Assembly (NCBI GenBank): GCA_022036555.1 | Contig: CM039141.1 | Location: forward strand, 6,669,773-6,733,772 | Direction of reading: 5' to 3' | Length of the DNA stretch: 64,000 bases | Origin: Microstegium vimineum | Lineage: Eukaryota; Streptophyta; Magnoliopsida; Poales; Poaceae | In this document: piece by piece, positions 1 through 10,674 of the stretch | Layout: each line of letters opens with the position of its first letter | Numbering within the stretch: the stretch's first letter is position 1 | The notes under the pieces: model-generated | Told to the model about the DNA's origin: nothing | The model's database searches: none | Seen by the model: the letters and a program-made list of their open reading frames with translations, nothing else | Made by a program: the position numbers and the translations under genes

Positions 1-71
1 ACCGACACAGAGATCTTTATAATTCTCTATTGTTAAACTAAGATGCTTCGTAATTTGGATCGGAGGGAGTA
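1..71. mobile_element. Right end of a Stowaway-type MITE, cut by the window start
   Basis: The sequence just before position 71 ends in the typical grass Stowaway terminus (GGATCGGAGGGAGTA), ending in TA. Only this end lies in the window, so the paired inverted repeat cannot be checked. The call rests on the terminal motif alone. Confidence 0.45.
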
Positions 72-210
72 GTTCCTAGAATCCTAGTCGCCTGATAACG
101 AAACCAAAACCAAACTAGATAAGTACAAATTCGAATTCAAAACTTAGAACTCTTTCGGCGCGGAACATGGCCTAGAGAATCCAGCATAAGCGCCCGCTAC
201 GGCGAGTCAA

Positions 211-829
211 CTAGCGGACGCGGACGCCTCCTATTAGTCCACTATACTCGGCGGCCATGCGCACGGGCGGGCTGTGGCGGTCGCGGGGCAACCTGAGTCG
301 GCCGAGCGCGCCGGCGGGGACGAGCTCGAGGTTCTCGCAGTTGCAGATCTCGATCATGAAGCCGTCGGGGTCCCTGAAGAAGAGCTGGTCGATGGGCGAG
401 CCTTCCTCCTCGTTGATGGTCCGCTTCATGTACCGGACGCGCATCTCCTGCAGCCTCCGCTCCATGGCGCCCGGCCATGTCCTCGCACTGGAACGACACG
501 TGGTTGTCCATTGGGTCCAGCTCCTCCGTCTCCGGCGGCCTCACGTCGGGGGCTCTCCGCGCATCGTCGCGCTGCACCAGGTGGATCCCCACGCCGTATA
601 GTAGTTGAAGAGCCTGCAACACAACATTATTGGATGAGCACTGGCGGTGTGCATGCACGTGCGGCGGTGTGCATGCATGGTCCGTTCGGACAAGTCTGCC
701 GTACGTACCATGCGGCGGGCGTTGGATGAGCACGAAGCCGAGCGCCTTGACGTAGAAGCGGACGGAGGCGTCCACGGATTCGCACAGGCGGGAGATGTGG
801 TTGAGCGCCATCATCGGCATCGCCGGCAC
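211..829 (-). pseudogene. Glyoxalase/FosB-like (VOC superfamily) protein, broken
   Basis: The minus strand encodes a small glyoxalase/bleomycin-resistance-fold protein of the plant family usually annotated as lactoylglutathione lyase or FosB-like. The VOC fold binds a metal and acts on small thiol conjugates, but the substrate cannot be told here. Exon 1 (829 down to 709) starts MPAMPMMALNHISRLC and contains FYVKALGFVLIQRPP. Exon 2 (613 down to 211) contains YGVGIHLVQRDD, then NHVSFQCEDM, then FFRDPDGFMIEICNCE near the C-terminus. Donor (GTACGT) and acceptor (TGCAG) are clear. Two lesions break exon 2. About five extra bases (TATAC) sit between LFNY and GVGIHL near 595-600, and one extra base lies between CEDM (about 480) and MERRLQEM (465). 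A stretch usually encoded before LFNY is also missing. As it stands the gene cannot make the family protein. An assembly error could mimic one lesion but hardly both. Confidence 0.8.
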
Positions 830-1634
830 ATCCTCGTACAGTTTATCCGAGACGGCCGGCCGGTCGCCGACGAGATCATTTTTTCGCGTGATGACGCGCT
901 CCGCCGCCGCCCGCTTCGTCCTGCCGCAGCTGCCGGGCCACCGCCTCCGCGTCCCTGCACGCTTCTCCCTTGGTCGATCCGATCCGCCACAGAGGCACAG
1001 ACCAGAGGCGAGGCCACCCGCGCGGCGCTGCTATAAGAAGGCGATAGCGGGGCTTGGCGCGGGCGCGACGCATGGCTCGGCGGCGCGCTCGTGCCGTCGC
1101 TGCGGCATGCCACGTTCCCGTGCGCTGCTTGCATGGATGGGTGACCTCGGCCGACGTGGCGGCCGCGGGGCTCGCCACGCCACCGCAGTGGCCTGGGACT
1201 CAAGACGCCCTGTCACTGTCAGGTCGGCACCGCCGTGTGGCCGGCGAGGTGACGTGCTGTGGTGAGTGGTGACGCTTGACGCCGTCAGCCGCCACCCACT
1301 GAAGTCCGAGCGGGCATGTGAGAGTTTGTGAGCGCCACACCACCACCACGAACCCCATGTCCCCATGCACGCTAGGTTGTGCCATGCCGTCACGGTGCAA
1401 GATGGATGCAACTCAAGGCTGGAAGACGTGCCACTGTGCCACCGCTATACTACGCACTTGTGCGGTTGGGTGTCGAGTCGAGCGGTTGACCATTTTGCCG
1501 TCTGCCTTTTTTTTCCCGACGCATTTTGCCTTCTGCAAGTTCTGCACTGCAGCTGCTGCTGATTGAATAGTGGGCCGGACTCCGACCAGGAAGGCCCGCA
1601 TTTTGTGGGCTTGTGGCCCGGGTTCTACTCGTCG
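830..1634. other. Upstream flank of the glyoxalase-like locus, partly duplicated at 46.1-46.3 kb
   Basis: This GC-rich flank shows no convincing gene. Short open frames on both strands are GC-driven and lack recognisable domains. A TTATAG-like motif near 1030 on the minus strand could serve the locus at 211-829, but this is weak. The parts at about 1030-1160 and 1535-1634 are clearly similar to 46120-46320, including the shared CTTGCATGGATGGGTG and GGGCTTGTGGCCCGGGTTCT. They therefore belong to the duplicated block. Confidence 0.6.
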
Positions 1635-1870
1635 GACTTTTTTGCATTTTTAATCTTTTTTATTAAGTAAATTTAATAATAAACTGTTTTATTTTTATTT
1701 TTGCATCTAACCTCTTTGACCGCGCCAAAAAGCATGGCGCGGCGAAATCACGCTGCCACGCCATGCATGACGGCGCGGCAGAGAGGCGTGGCATGCTGAC
1801 TCATCCCCCTTACGTGGCTGGCCTGCCGCGCCGTGCATCTTGGCGCGGCAGGCCGATAACACCGCGCGGG
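1635..1870. repeat. Left terminal inverted repeat of the MULE
   Basis: This is an AT-rich outer part (1635-1715) followed by a GC-rich inner part with repeated GCGCGGCA and CATGCATG motifs. It matches the reverse complement of about 9940-10146 with several indels. The left copy has an extra GCATGGCGCGGCGAAATCACG-containing block. The inner boundary is approximate. Confidence 0.85.
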
Positions 1871-2416
1871 GGGCTCTCCCACTCGGCCGTCACTCACTCT
1901 AGCCCCCCCCCCCCCGCGCGACCGCGCCTGGAGCCGCCGCCCCGCCCCGACTTCGTCGGTCGGCCACGCCCCGACCTCTCCCTGTCCGGCCAGCGCCTCC
2001 CCACGCCTGGCGGCGCCGCCTCACCCCCGGCCCTGCCCAGGTCGGCTGCCCCCGCGCCGGGCGCCCCTGCCCAGGCCGGCCACGGCAGCGACCCCGCCGC
2101 GGCCACCCCGGCCAACCCCCGTCACCCACCTTCCCCGCCCCGTCTGCCTTTGAGCAGTAAGGTAATATTTTCTTAATATTAGTTTTTCTTAAGTAGTTAG
2201 TGTATAATAATTAGGTTTAATAGTTAGAATATAGACTTTAGATATGTAGAAATAGTGATAGTTAGTAAGTACTTAGGGTTTAGGGTTAAGAGTTTATTTA
2301 GTTAATTAATTAGACATGATATTTTTGTTAGTGTTTACGGTTTTATTTAGTTGTTTAGGCTATTAGTAGTTAGGATTGGAACCGATTTGATGAAGTTTAG
2401 TGAAATCTTTTTGTAG

Positions 2417-5239
2417 ATGGATTGTTGTGTGCGTGTTTATTATGGAGGAAGTGTTAGGAGACAAGATGGAATGTTCGAAGATATGGAAGAAGAATTTGAA
2501 TGGTTTGGTGAACCTCCTAGCTTCGACGACCTTTGTGATCGTTTGAAAGCGAAGTTTAGTGGTGATTTCACACTAAAGGGGAGGTGTGACATCAGAAAGT
2601 CCAGGGCACGCTATGCCGTTATGCATTTGCGTGACTGTGTTGACTGGTCCCGTTACAATCGATTGCTTGAAGGTTCGAATGCGTCCATGGTTGAGGTTGT
2701 GGTGGAGAACGGGTACATGAAGCATAGTTTTCATGAAGGCTCTTCCAATGCCGGTGTGTGGCACGATGATGAAGATGAAGAGTTGTGGGTGGATGGGGAA
2801 CAGACTCAGGGTGACATGGACTTGGATGGTCAGGTGACACAGGAGGATCCATTAGGACACATGAACAATGAATTTGATGGCAACAAGTTTGATGAAGAAG
2901 AAGAGGAGCAGAATGAGGATGAAGGGATTGGTGATGCAGTTAGCACTGCTTTAGAAGATTCTGATGACGGAGATGAGGATGTAGTTGTTATTCCACCACC
3001 GGTTCAAGCCATGAATGCACCTGTTCATGTCATGCCAGCACCGGTTTATGGCATGCCATTCTCTGTACCAACTGAGGTTCTTCATGCGGCGCTAGCCCAG
3101 GGAAGCTTAGCCACGGAGCCACCAGAGGGTGGTACCTCCTATGATCCATGGGGAAGAATTAGCGAAACACAACAATACGTTGCACCACCACCATACACAG
3201 AGCCGGAGCTAGAGCAACTGAGTGCGGTGAACATTCCTTTTAGTGGTGTTCCACACTATAGGGATGTGAGCATGACTCATATGGTTGTATGTGACACGGG
3301 GCTTTCCATGTGTTTGAGATCTGTATATAACCCGAAGGAGGCAATACTTAGCAAGGGGATGACATTTAACACAATGGCAGAGATGAAGTTGTTTCTTGAG
3401 GATTATGCTGTGCACCACCATAGGCCGTACACTGTGACTCATTCGGATCAAGAGGTGAGGTACTATGTCATTTGCAAGTCTGGTTGTGAATGGAAGTTAA
3501 ATGCAAGGCGAAGACTGAGTGATGGCAAGTGGAAGATAACTAAAATTGTGCAACCTCACACTTGTGCCGATAATAGCAACAATCAAAATCATCAACAGCT
3601 CACTTCACGATACCTTGCCCGTCGTATATCAACTCTTGTTGATGATAACAATGACATTTCAGTGTCTTCTTTACAGAAATCCATATTCGGATTTGTTCAT
3701 TATAATGTCAAGTATGACAAGGTTTGGCGTGCTAAGCAAATTGCTCTTGCTCTTCGATGGGGAAGTTGGTACGAAGCATACAATAAAGTACCCAGAATAT
3801 TATGTGCAATGCATTACTACAACCCGAGAATGAGATGGTTTATACACACGGGAGATATGCGTTTACGTAACTCAAGAAAGCATGTACTCCTTCGTGTTTT
3901 CTGGTTCTTTGCACAGACGCAACATGCATGACAGTTTTGTCGGCCAGTGGTAGTTATTGATGGCACTTTCCTAACCGGAAAGTACAAGGACACACTAATG
4001 ATGGCTGCTGGTGTTGATCCTGAGAACCAGATAGTACCCATTGCTTTTGCTTTGACGGAGGGAGAGAACAATGAATCATGGTCATGGCTTATGCGACTAC
4101 TTCGACTTCATGTTCTAGGTACACAACGTCCTGTATGTGTGGTTTCCGATCGTCATGCAGGGATCCTTAATGCAGCAACTGAACAAATCGATGGCCTCCC
4201 TCCCATAGTGCATAGATGGTGCATGCGTTATTTTGCAGCTAATTACTGGCGCCGACAGAGAGACAAGGAGGTATGTGCTAAGGTCAAGGCGTTATGTTGT
4301 GCACGCACACAGTACAAGTTTAAAGAGACAAAGAGAGAATTAGACAAAATGACAAATGAAGCTGGTAAGGCATGGCTAGAGTCACAGATGGAAGATACGG
4401 CAAAGTGGGCGTTAGCATATGATGAGGGGGGTTTCAGGTATGACATTATGACCACAAACGCATCAGAGTCATTGCCTGTATCAGGCATTGTTGAACACTC
4501 TTTTCTCAAGTGCAACGAATACTCTGTGCTGATGTGGCAGATTGCACAGAGGAATGAAGAAAAGCTTGGTATGTGGGGAAAGGTAGCCTATGAACATTTA
4601 GAGGAAGCAAAAAATGAGCCAAGGAAAGTACGGCAACGGTATTTGGACATGAACGTAATATCTACAGTGTACGATCGAAGGGTGTCACAACAGTGGGGCG
4701 ATGAACAATATGGTGAACGTAACTATCGAGTCGATCTTCAGAAAGTTGAGTGCACCTGCAACGTCCCTCAGATAATGCATGCCCCTTGTTGTCATATGAT
4801 CACCGCTTGCCAAGTCCGTGGAAAAAATTACGAGCACCTACCGTACATGTCACCCTTGTATCTTCGGGCGAATACCTTTCGTATCTGGGAGAGTAACTAT
4901 GAGCCTTACTTAGACCCGACACAGTGGCCACCTTATCATGGTGTTGATTACGCTCCTCATCCAGAGCTGAAGAAGATAGGGAAGGGTAGGAGGAAGAAGA
5001 AGCGACTAAAGGGTGACATGGACGCTATAAGAGGATACGGGAATGACACGTACAGAGGTGGTGACTTTGACGAGACACCTGGTCACAATCTTTGCCGCAT
5101 TTGCAAAGAGCCTGGTCACAAGGCTAGCAGACATAAACCTCCTAGACGATCTAGAGGGCAACAGGTGTTTACTAGAAACTATTTTATGTTTAGATGTATT
5201 GAATTGTTAGTTTTTATTTACTTGTCATTTAATACTTAA
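2417..5239 (+). pseudogene. mudrA-like: MuDR-type (MULE) transposase with one in-frame stop
   Basis: This would excise and reinsert the element by DDE chemistry in the nucleus. The frame runs from ATG 2417 (MDCCVRVYYGGSVRR) to the stop at 5239, about 940 codons, broken only by TGA at 3929-3931. The sequence before the break ends FWFFAQTQHA and after it resumes QFCRPVVVIDGTFLTGKY, where a Trp codon is the likely original. Domains in order: an N-terminal part, a very acidic linker (about residues 120-200), a MuDR DNA-binding domain (about 300-390), then the MULE domain. The first two catalytic Asp residues are in VVIDGTFL and VVSDRHAG; I did not assign the third acidic residue. A SWIM zinc finger follows (CTCN...CCH near 4750-4795), then a short zinc knuckle (CRICKEPGHKASRH, 5095-5136). 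A donor-like CAG|GTGTTT at about 5165 means the last 25 codons may be intronic. The ATG follows TTTTTGTAG, so a 5' leader intron is possible. Confidence 0.92.
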
Positions 5240-5280
5240 TCATTTATGTCCTAACTATCTTTTAATTGATTTATGACAGG

Positions 5281-8177
5281 ATGACTCCTCCCACGCAGCA
5301 CCCGCGGTACCCCCTTCTTGAGGTGGAGTACGACAGCGTGCACCGCGCTGCCCACTTGACTGAGGCTCCGGTCGGAGCCGTCAAGTTGACCCACCTCAGG
5401 CCACGACACTCACGCCCGTTCGCAGCGGTGGGACGAGCGTTACGCGCCGTACATACGGCGAGCTGGCTTCCTCGATCTAGTACGTGTTGTGAACCTAAAC
5501 CTTAGTCTTCCGCCACTTGACCACGCACTACTTACGGCACTTACAGACAGGTATAAGTCTTTTTGCTTTGACTACTCATGTTTTCTGACTCATATATATT
5601 TATAGCTAATATACCTTTTTACAGGTGGCGGCCAGAGACACATACCTTCCACCTACCTTGCGGCGAGATGACGCTTACGCTAGAGGACGTCAAGGCTATC
5701 TTTGCTTTACAGATAGCTGGTCTTCCAGTATCTGGCATCATCGACATCGACACTTGGAGAGGCAAGGTGAAACAGTTATGTGGCATCGCACCACCTGATG
5801 ATGAGGTGTCCAGGAAAAACAAGTAAGTGTATGAACCAATCAATTCAACCACCTGTGTGTATTTTGCATTTCTTATATTATTCTGACCTCAAGTGTTCAT
5901 CAATTTTAGGAAGAGTTCACGTGTTTCTTCAAAGTGGATCACAGACCACTTCAAACACCTGCCAGAAGGAGCCGATGAGGAGGTTGTGGAGAGGTATGAC
6001 AGAGTATGACTTTGCCACTTTCTTGGGGCGTTCTTGTTCCCAGACGCGTCGGGAAACACCATCTCTTGGATTTTCCCGGACATACTGTCATAGCCGTGGG
6101 AGAACATTGCCTTGTACAGCTGGGGCAGCGCGGTTCTTGCCTGGACGTATCGCCAGCTTTGTGAAGCCTGTCAGCGCACCACCAAAAATTCAAACCTTGG
6201 TGGTTGTTCTTACCTCCTGCAAAATCTGGTGTTGGGAGAGGTTGTCCGTCGGTAGACCAGTGATTCACAGACTTCTTGTAAGTAAAACTTTTAGTTATAA
6301 GTTTCCATTCCATTGACATAATAATGAACTAATTTATTTTTCAAACTGTTACATGCAGGACTGGCCAGGACAAGACACTAGGCCTAGCGCTCTATACATT
6401 TGGGTGGATGCGGAGGTAGTTACAGGGAAATTGTATCGCAAGTACAGGGAGTACACAGACTTGCTAGATGTCCAAACACACCACTAGGTTTGTATGACCG
6501 AAATGAATTTTGTATTTTTGTCTGAGGTTTACACAACCACTAGCTAACTACACTTATATTTCAGGTGCATTGGAGACCTTGAGAAGGAAATGAGTTAGTT
6601 CAGTATCTTAGTGCGGGTTGTCTAGATGAGAAGGAAGAGTACCGCACGGATTGTCCTCTGATTTTCTTCCACATTGTCGAGATGCATCTGCCTATAAGAG
6701 TTCATAGACAATTTGGAAAGAAGACTGGTGTACCGCCTCCGTTGCACTCTACTAATCAATAGCTGCACGGGTACATTCGATTACTACCATTTACAATCGT
6801 CCCTACTATGTGATAATTTGTACTTACATCACCCTAATATTTGCAGGTACAACCGTCAGAAGAGGTACGGTACCAAGGACTGGCGTGTGAAGCACGCTGC
6901 CTTTATTCAGCTATGGATGAACAGGACACTTGTTCCCTTCGATGATGGTGAAGCTCATGACCAGGACACTTACAACCAGTATTTGCAGTGGCTTCATAGG
7001 TCAATATGTACACACATCAGGCCACCGTACACGGATGACACTACTAGTGACGAGGACGACGACACCATGTTCGAGGATGTGTACGACCAGGTAACCAAGG
7101 AGGAGACGCAGGTGCAGAGGGCCCCTCTACAGCGACACATTGTAAGATACTAAATCGAATATGGATCATATGCATTCATAAAGTTTCAAGATAACGTTAC
7201 AATACTAGTGCCACTTCACACTTTCTTGTGCAGGCGAAATAGCTGGCCCGGATGTCCAATGAAGCAGCATATACTCTACACGAGGTGAGAGGGCGAGGCC
7301 CAGACATGCTCGAAGCATTTGTGGAGGTCCACGTTTTTTCTTTGTTCGAACTACAAATAATGGCTAACACGCTATAACTTGATCTAACTCTAAGCATTCT
7401 ATCCATTTTCAGAAGGTCAAGAAGAGTTGCAGGAAGCTAGCTTAGAAGATGAGTTGTATGGACACCCCATGGGAGGCACCAGACTACCCGACTCTGTCAC
7501 ATAGGACACCAGCTACCTCTTCACAGCCAGTGACTAGTGCCATGTCCGAGGTGCGCACATCCGTCCACGACCATTCGGGCAAGGGCCCTGCAGCTGCTGA
7601 TGACGAGGAAGACGAGGAGTGGCTAGGAGGATCCCACAGTCAGCAGCACGAGTGGTGTCATGACGGCACCGCAGGGTCCTCACAGCAACAACAGTGGTAC
7701 CAGAGTGGTACGCAACACCAGTTCTCCCAAGACACCTCCGCGGGGTCCTCGTACCAGCAACAGTGGGCCTAGGACACCCACGCGGGGTACCCACACCAGC
7801 AGCAGTGGGCCCAGGAAACCCCCGGGGGGTCCTCGCACACCCCACTCGACGATGCATCGGGGTACCACGTCTATGAGCACGGATGAGATCCTTGGCCACA
7901 ATAGGAGAAGATTTCAGTGTCCCAGCTAGGTGGTGCCCCGCTTGGTACCTAAATGGACTCACAGGTAATTCAAGTTTACTAATAAGCCCATACATAGTCA
8001 TGTTGTAAAGAAAAATAAATAATAACTCACTAACTATGCTTTAAAATGCAGGGACCAAGCCATCAACAACGTAATTACAGGCGAGACCGCTCTGACGTTG
8101 GATACATCGTCAACGTCTTGGACACGAACCCTAGGAGACAGAGGCGGCGGAGGGATCCGTACACTCCAGGAGCTTAG
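5281..8177 (+). pseudogene. Plant mobile domain (MAIN/MAIL-like) protein inside the MULE, broken
   Basis: This encodes a plant mobile domain (PMD) protein. Host relatives (MAIN, MAIL1) act in the nucleus in silencing and genome stability; the role of transposon-borne copies is not settled. Nine exons can be placed: 5281-5550, 5625-5822, 5910-6277, 6359-6487, 6565 to about 6770, 6847-7141, 7234-7326, 7413 to about 7890, and 8052-8177. Landmarks are WDERYAPYIRRAGFLDLV (exon 1), RPETHTFHLPCGEMTLTLED (exon 2), WENIALYSWGSAVLAWTYRQ (exon 3), YGTKDWRVKHAAFIQLW (exon 6), a Gln/Trp-rich repeat tail (QQQW units, exon 8) and an Arg-rich end (RRQRRRRDPYTPGA). Lesions are a +1 frameshift near 5420, TGA in exon 3 (about 6006), a stop in exon 5, TAG near 7239, TAG near 7443 and TAG near 7770. 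The exon 4-5 boundaries are the least certain. It lies 42 bp after the transposase frame, in the same direction. Confidence 0.8.
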
Positions 8178-8341
8178 AGTATTAGGACCCGAGCTTAGGA
8201 TATGTACCATTAATGTCGTTATGTTAGACTCATGGAGTGTGTAATTTATGTACTTATGCACTTCTGTCGTTATGTTGATCTTAGTCGAAACAAAGACATG
8301 TGAAAATTTATCTATCGTTATTCGAATTAATTAAGTATGTG

Positions 8342-8557
8342 ATGAAGTATTCGGTGCCCTTGGCCACTACGAAGCCGAAGACGAAGACGATGACAACCAA
8401 CAGTCCGAGTTCACAGGAGACACCGTGCACCGATCCAGGTTGTACATGCCTTTGTCACAGGAAGAAGGGACCACCGTCACCGCCACCACCACTGCCACCG
8501 CCTCCACAAACACTAGGTGGATATTGTGGAGAAGGTGCAACACAGTTCGCTATGTGA
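8342..8557 (+). CDS. Small Cys/Pro-rich ORF in the MULE, unknown function
   Basis: A 71-codon frame starts MKYSVPLATTKPKTKTM and carries CTDPGCTCLCHRKKG followed by a proline run (PPSPPPPLPPPPQTL) and GGYCGEG. I do not recognise a family. The Cys/His spacing suggests a small metal-binding knuckle, but this is a guess. It lies between the PMD gene and the convergent GRF gene. It could be a separate element gene, a 3' exon of the PMD transcript, or chance. There is no splice evidence linking it to its neighbours. Confidence 0.3.
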   Translation: MKYSVPLATTKPKTKTMTTNSPSSQETPCTDPGCTCLCHRKKGPPSPPPPLPPPPQTLGGYCGEGATQFAM

Positions 8558-8974
8558 GAGCACTACTAGACCTTGCCTATGTTGGACTATGTCATTGCTA
8601 TTTCATTTACCTAAGGCATGTTAGGATTAGTTTAGAACATTTGTAACCCTGTTTGTTACTTGTTCTCACATGTCATTTCAATGTCTTCTCATTTGTACGG
8701 TTTATTTTACCTAAGGCGTGTTAGGTTTAGCAAAAGAAATATGTACTCTTGTTTAGTACATATTCTCACATGCCAGTTTATTATACTGTGTGAGTTAAAA
8801 TTTGTAATGTACTACTTCGTTCAAAAAGAGCATTTGTCTAAATAGAATAGTACGTGAAGATAAGGAAGATACCAAAGTACGTTACAACATAATTAAAAGT
8901 TCAGAACGATTAAAACAGCCACAATGGACGACATTGTTCATTTTACAAACATACAACTACTGAGTGCAATAGGG

Positions 8975-9683
8975 TCACTTTCTCTTCCTCAGAGCATCAT
9001 GATTATCCTTCATAGCTGCTTTCGCGCGGCGGGCACGCTCAAGCTTCTTATCCCTCTCCTCCCTGTAGGTTGCACCTCTTCTCTCTTCCTCCTCTTTCTT
9101 GTGCTCCTTCTCAGTTGCCTCCTCTTTCAGTATCTTCTCATACGTCACTCGACGCTCCGCGTCCCAGTCCTTCATATCTTGCAGAAGACGTTTGTCGGAC
9201 TCCTTGATCTCAGGGTCGATCCACTGCTCAAAGTCACATAGCGGTGGAGGGGTCTGTAATACATGCAAACGTTATGGTAAATAGAAATGAAAGCAATCTT
9301 TCATATGATCAAAGTTGATGGATATATAAGATAAAATTCTCACCATTAAGTTAGTACGACGTTGTTCAAGCGTAGGCGGAAAGACAAAATGAGCACACAT
9401 CCAATACCGCTTCCTATAGGTTTGCTCATCCTCGGAAATCTCAACTTTACAAGCATCACCGCAAAAGCACATGGGAACCGGAACACCAGTAGGCAAAGGT
9501 TTAGGGTCGAATGCATTTCCAGTCAACGGACCCTTCCTACGCTTCCTACAATTTAATCAATTTTGGTATAATTACATCATGAGAAAACACAACACACTAG
9601 TCGTTAAAAATAAATGAATCGAAAGAAATACAACAAATATAGTGAGATTACCTAGGTTTAATAGCTCTACCACGTCGTGGCAT
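8975..9683 (-). CDS. GRF-type zinc-finger plus coiled-coil protein of the MULE, 170 aa
   Basis: This is a convergent accessory gene of the MULE, sitting where mudrB lies in MuDR, though I see no evidence of homology to mudrB. Exons on minus are 9683-9652, 9545-9344 and 9253-8975, all with GT-AG borders, giving 170 codons with no break. The start is MPRRGRAIKPRKRRKG, a basic stretch that may bind nucleic acid or direct nuclear import. The middle has MCFCGDACKVEISEDE and RYWMCAHF, which fits the Cys-rich GRF-like zinc finger. The C-terminal 80 residues are highly charged (EKEHKKEEEERRGATYREER) and should form a coiled coil. It is the only multi-exon gene of the element with an uninterrupted frame. 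The biochemical role is unknown. Confidence 0.75.
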
Positions 9684-9939
9684 CCTATACAACAAATCAA
9701 AAATTATTCAAACCATAACATTAACATTGCTAGGTTATCAAAATGCAAATCATATATAACAAATCAATGCGAAAAAACAATAGAGAAGGGATAGGATACC
9801 TTGCTCTTGAAGTTGAATGGATCAAATCAAAAAATTTACGATTCAATTAAGTGATTCGAAAAATTGGGCAAATTGAAGAAAAACCTGAGAGGAGGAGAGC
9901 AAATGGGGAGGAGCCAGCGTCTGGAAGAGGACCGGAGTC

Positions 9940-10146
9940 TGTATATCGCTTTGCCGCGTCAAGATCCGTGGCGCGTCACTGCCACGCCATGCATGGTGGC
10001 GCGACAGGACCGCCACGTCACCTCAGTGACTCAGCATGCCCGCGCCGTCATGCATGGCGCGGCCAAACTGGTTAGTTTCAAAAATAAAAAAAAATCAGTT
10101 TATTAATAAAATTAGTTAATAAAAATGATTAAAAATAAAAAAAGTC
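9940..10146. repeat. Right terminal inverted repeat of the MULE
   Basis: This is the mirror of the left end, with GC-rich blocks containing GCCACGCCATGCATGG and GCGCCGTCATGCATGGCGCG, then an AT-rich terminus ending AAAAAAAGTC at 10146. It is shorter than the left copy by an internal deletion. The inner boundary is approximate. Confidence 0.85.
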
Positions 10147-10418
10147 CTACTCCTCGAGGGGATCAGACAGGCCTGGAGTATCGAAATGGGCTCGATCGTG
10201 CTTTGTTCTCTTTCTGTTTTTTAGTGCTCGAGCCCTTTCTCTTTTGATGTTTTTTCTTTGTTCTATTCTATTTGCGACGACCATCATCACCAAAACACAC
10301 TGAAGAGCATATGGAAGTAGAGGCTCGCACAACTTGTGACACATGGCATCAACATCAACAGTGGCGGTGCCATTAGATATATGGCCTCAAAGGATGTGGA
10401 GCTAGGGCTTTATCCATG

Positions 10419-10674
10419 TACTTCCTCCGTCCCTAAATAGATGTCATTCTCGCTTCTCGACATGTCAACATTTTCAAAATACCGGTAATTATGTATTAAA
10501 ATATATAAATAATTATGTTAAGTAATTAGTATGATCAGAAAAATCTTTAAGTCTAGTTTTTTAACAAATTTATTTGGAGATATAAATATTACACGTATTT
10601 TCTACAAATTTAGTCAAGGTTGAAAAAATTTGACTTGCACGCATCTTATATCGTCATTCTTTTTGGGACGGACC
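10419..10674. mobile_element. Stowaway-type MITE (first of an adjacent pair)
   Basis: It starts TACTTCCTCCGTCCCTAAAT and ends with the inverse motif near TTTTTGGGACGGA. The body is AT-rich and carries no coding potential. The size and terminal CTCCGTCCC motif are typical of Tc1/mariner-derived Stowaway elements of grasses. Its right end abuts the next MITE. Confidence 0.75.

Larger units (their letters stand above)
1635..10146. mobile_element. Autonomous-type Mutator-like element (MULE), about 8.5 kb
   Basis: The ends are inverted copies of each other. The left end starts GACTTTTTTGCATTTTTAAT at 1635, and the right end, read in reverse, gives GACTTTTTTTATTTTTAATC from 10146. The similarity continues inward for about 200 bp with gaps, through an AT-rich part and then a GC-rich part rich in GCCATGCATGGCGCGG-like palindromes. 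The flanks carry a 10-bp target duplication with one mismatch: CTACTCGTCG at 1625-1634 and CTACTCCTCG at 10147-10156. A paralogous unoccupied site lies at 46314-46323. Inside are a MuDR-type transposase and a plant-mobile-domain gene on plus, and a GRF-zinc-finger gene on minus. The element's own transposase and mobile-domain genes are broken, so it is unlikely to be autonomous now. Confidence 0.93.

Noticed and set aside
1763..2176. Pro/Arg-rich frame near the left MULE TIR
   Set aside because: It starts in the TIR and follows CCCGCC-type low complexity. It may be the leader of the transposase transcript but shows no protein signal.
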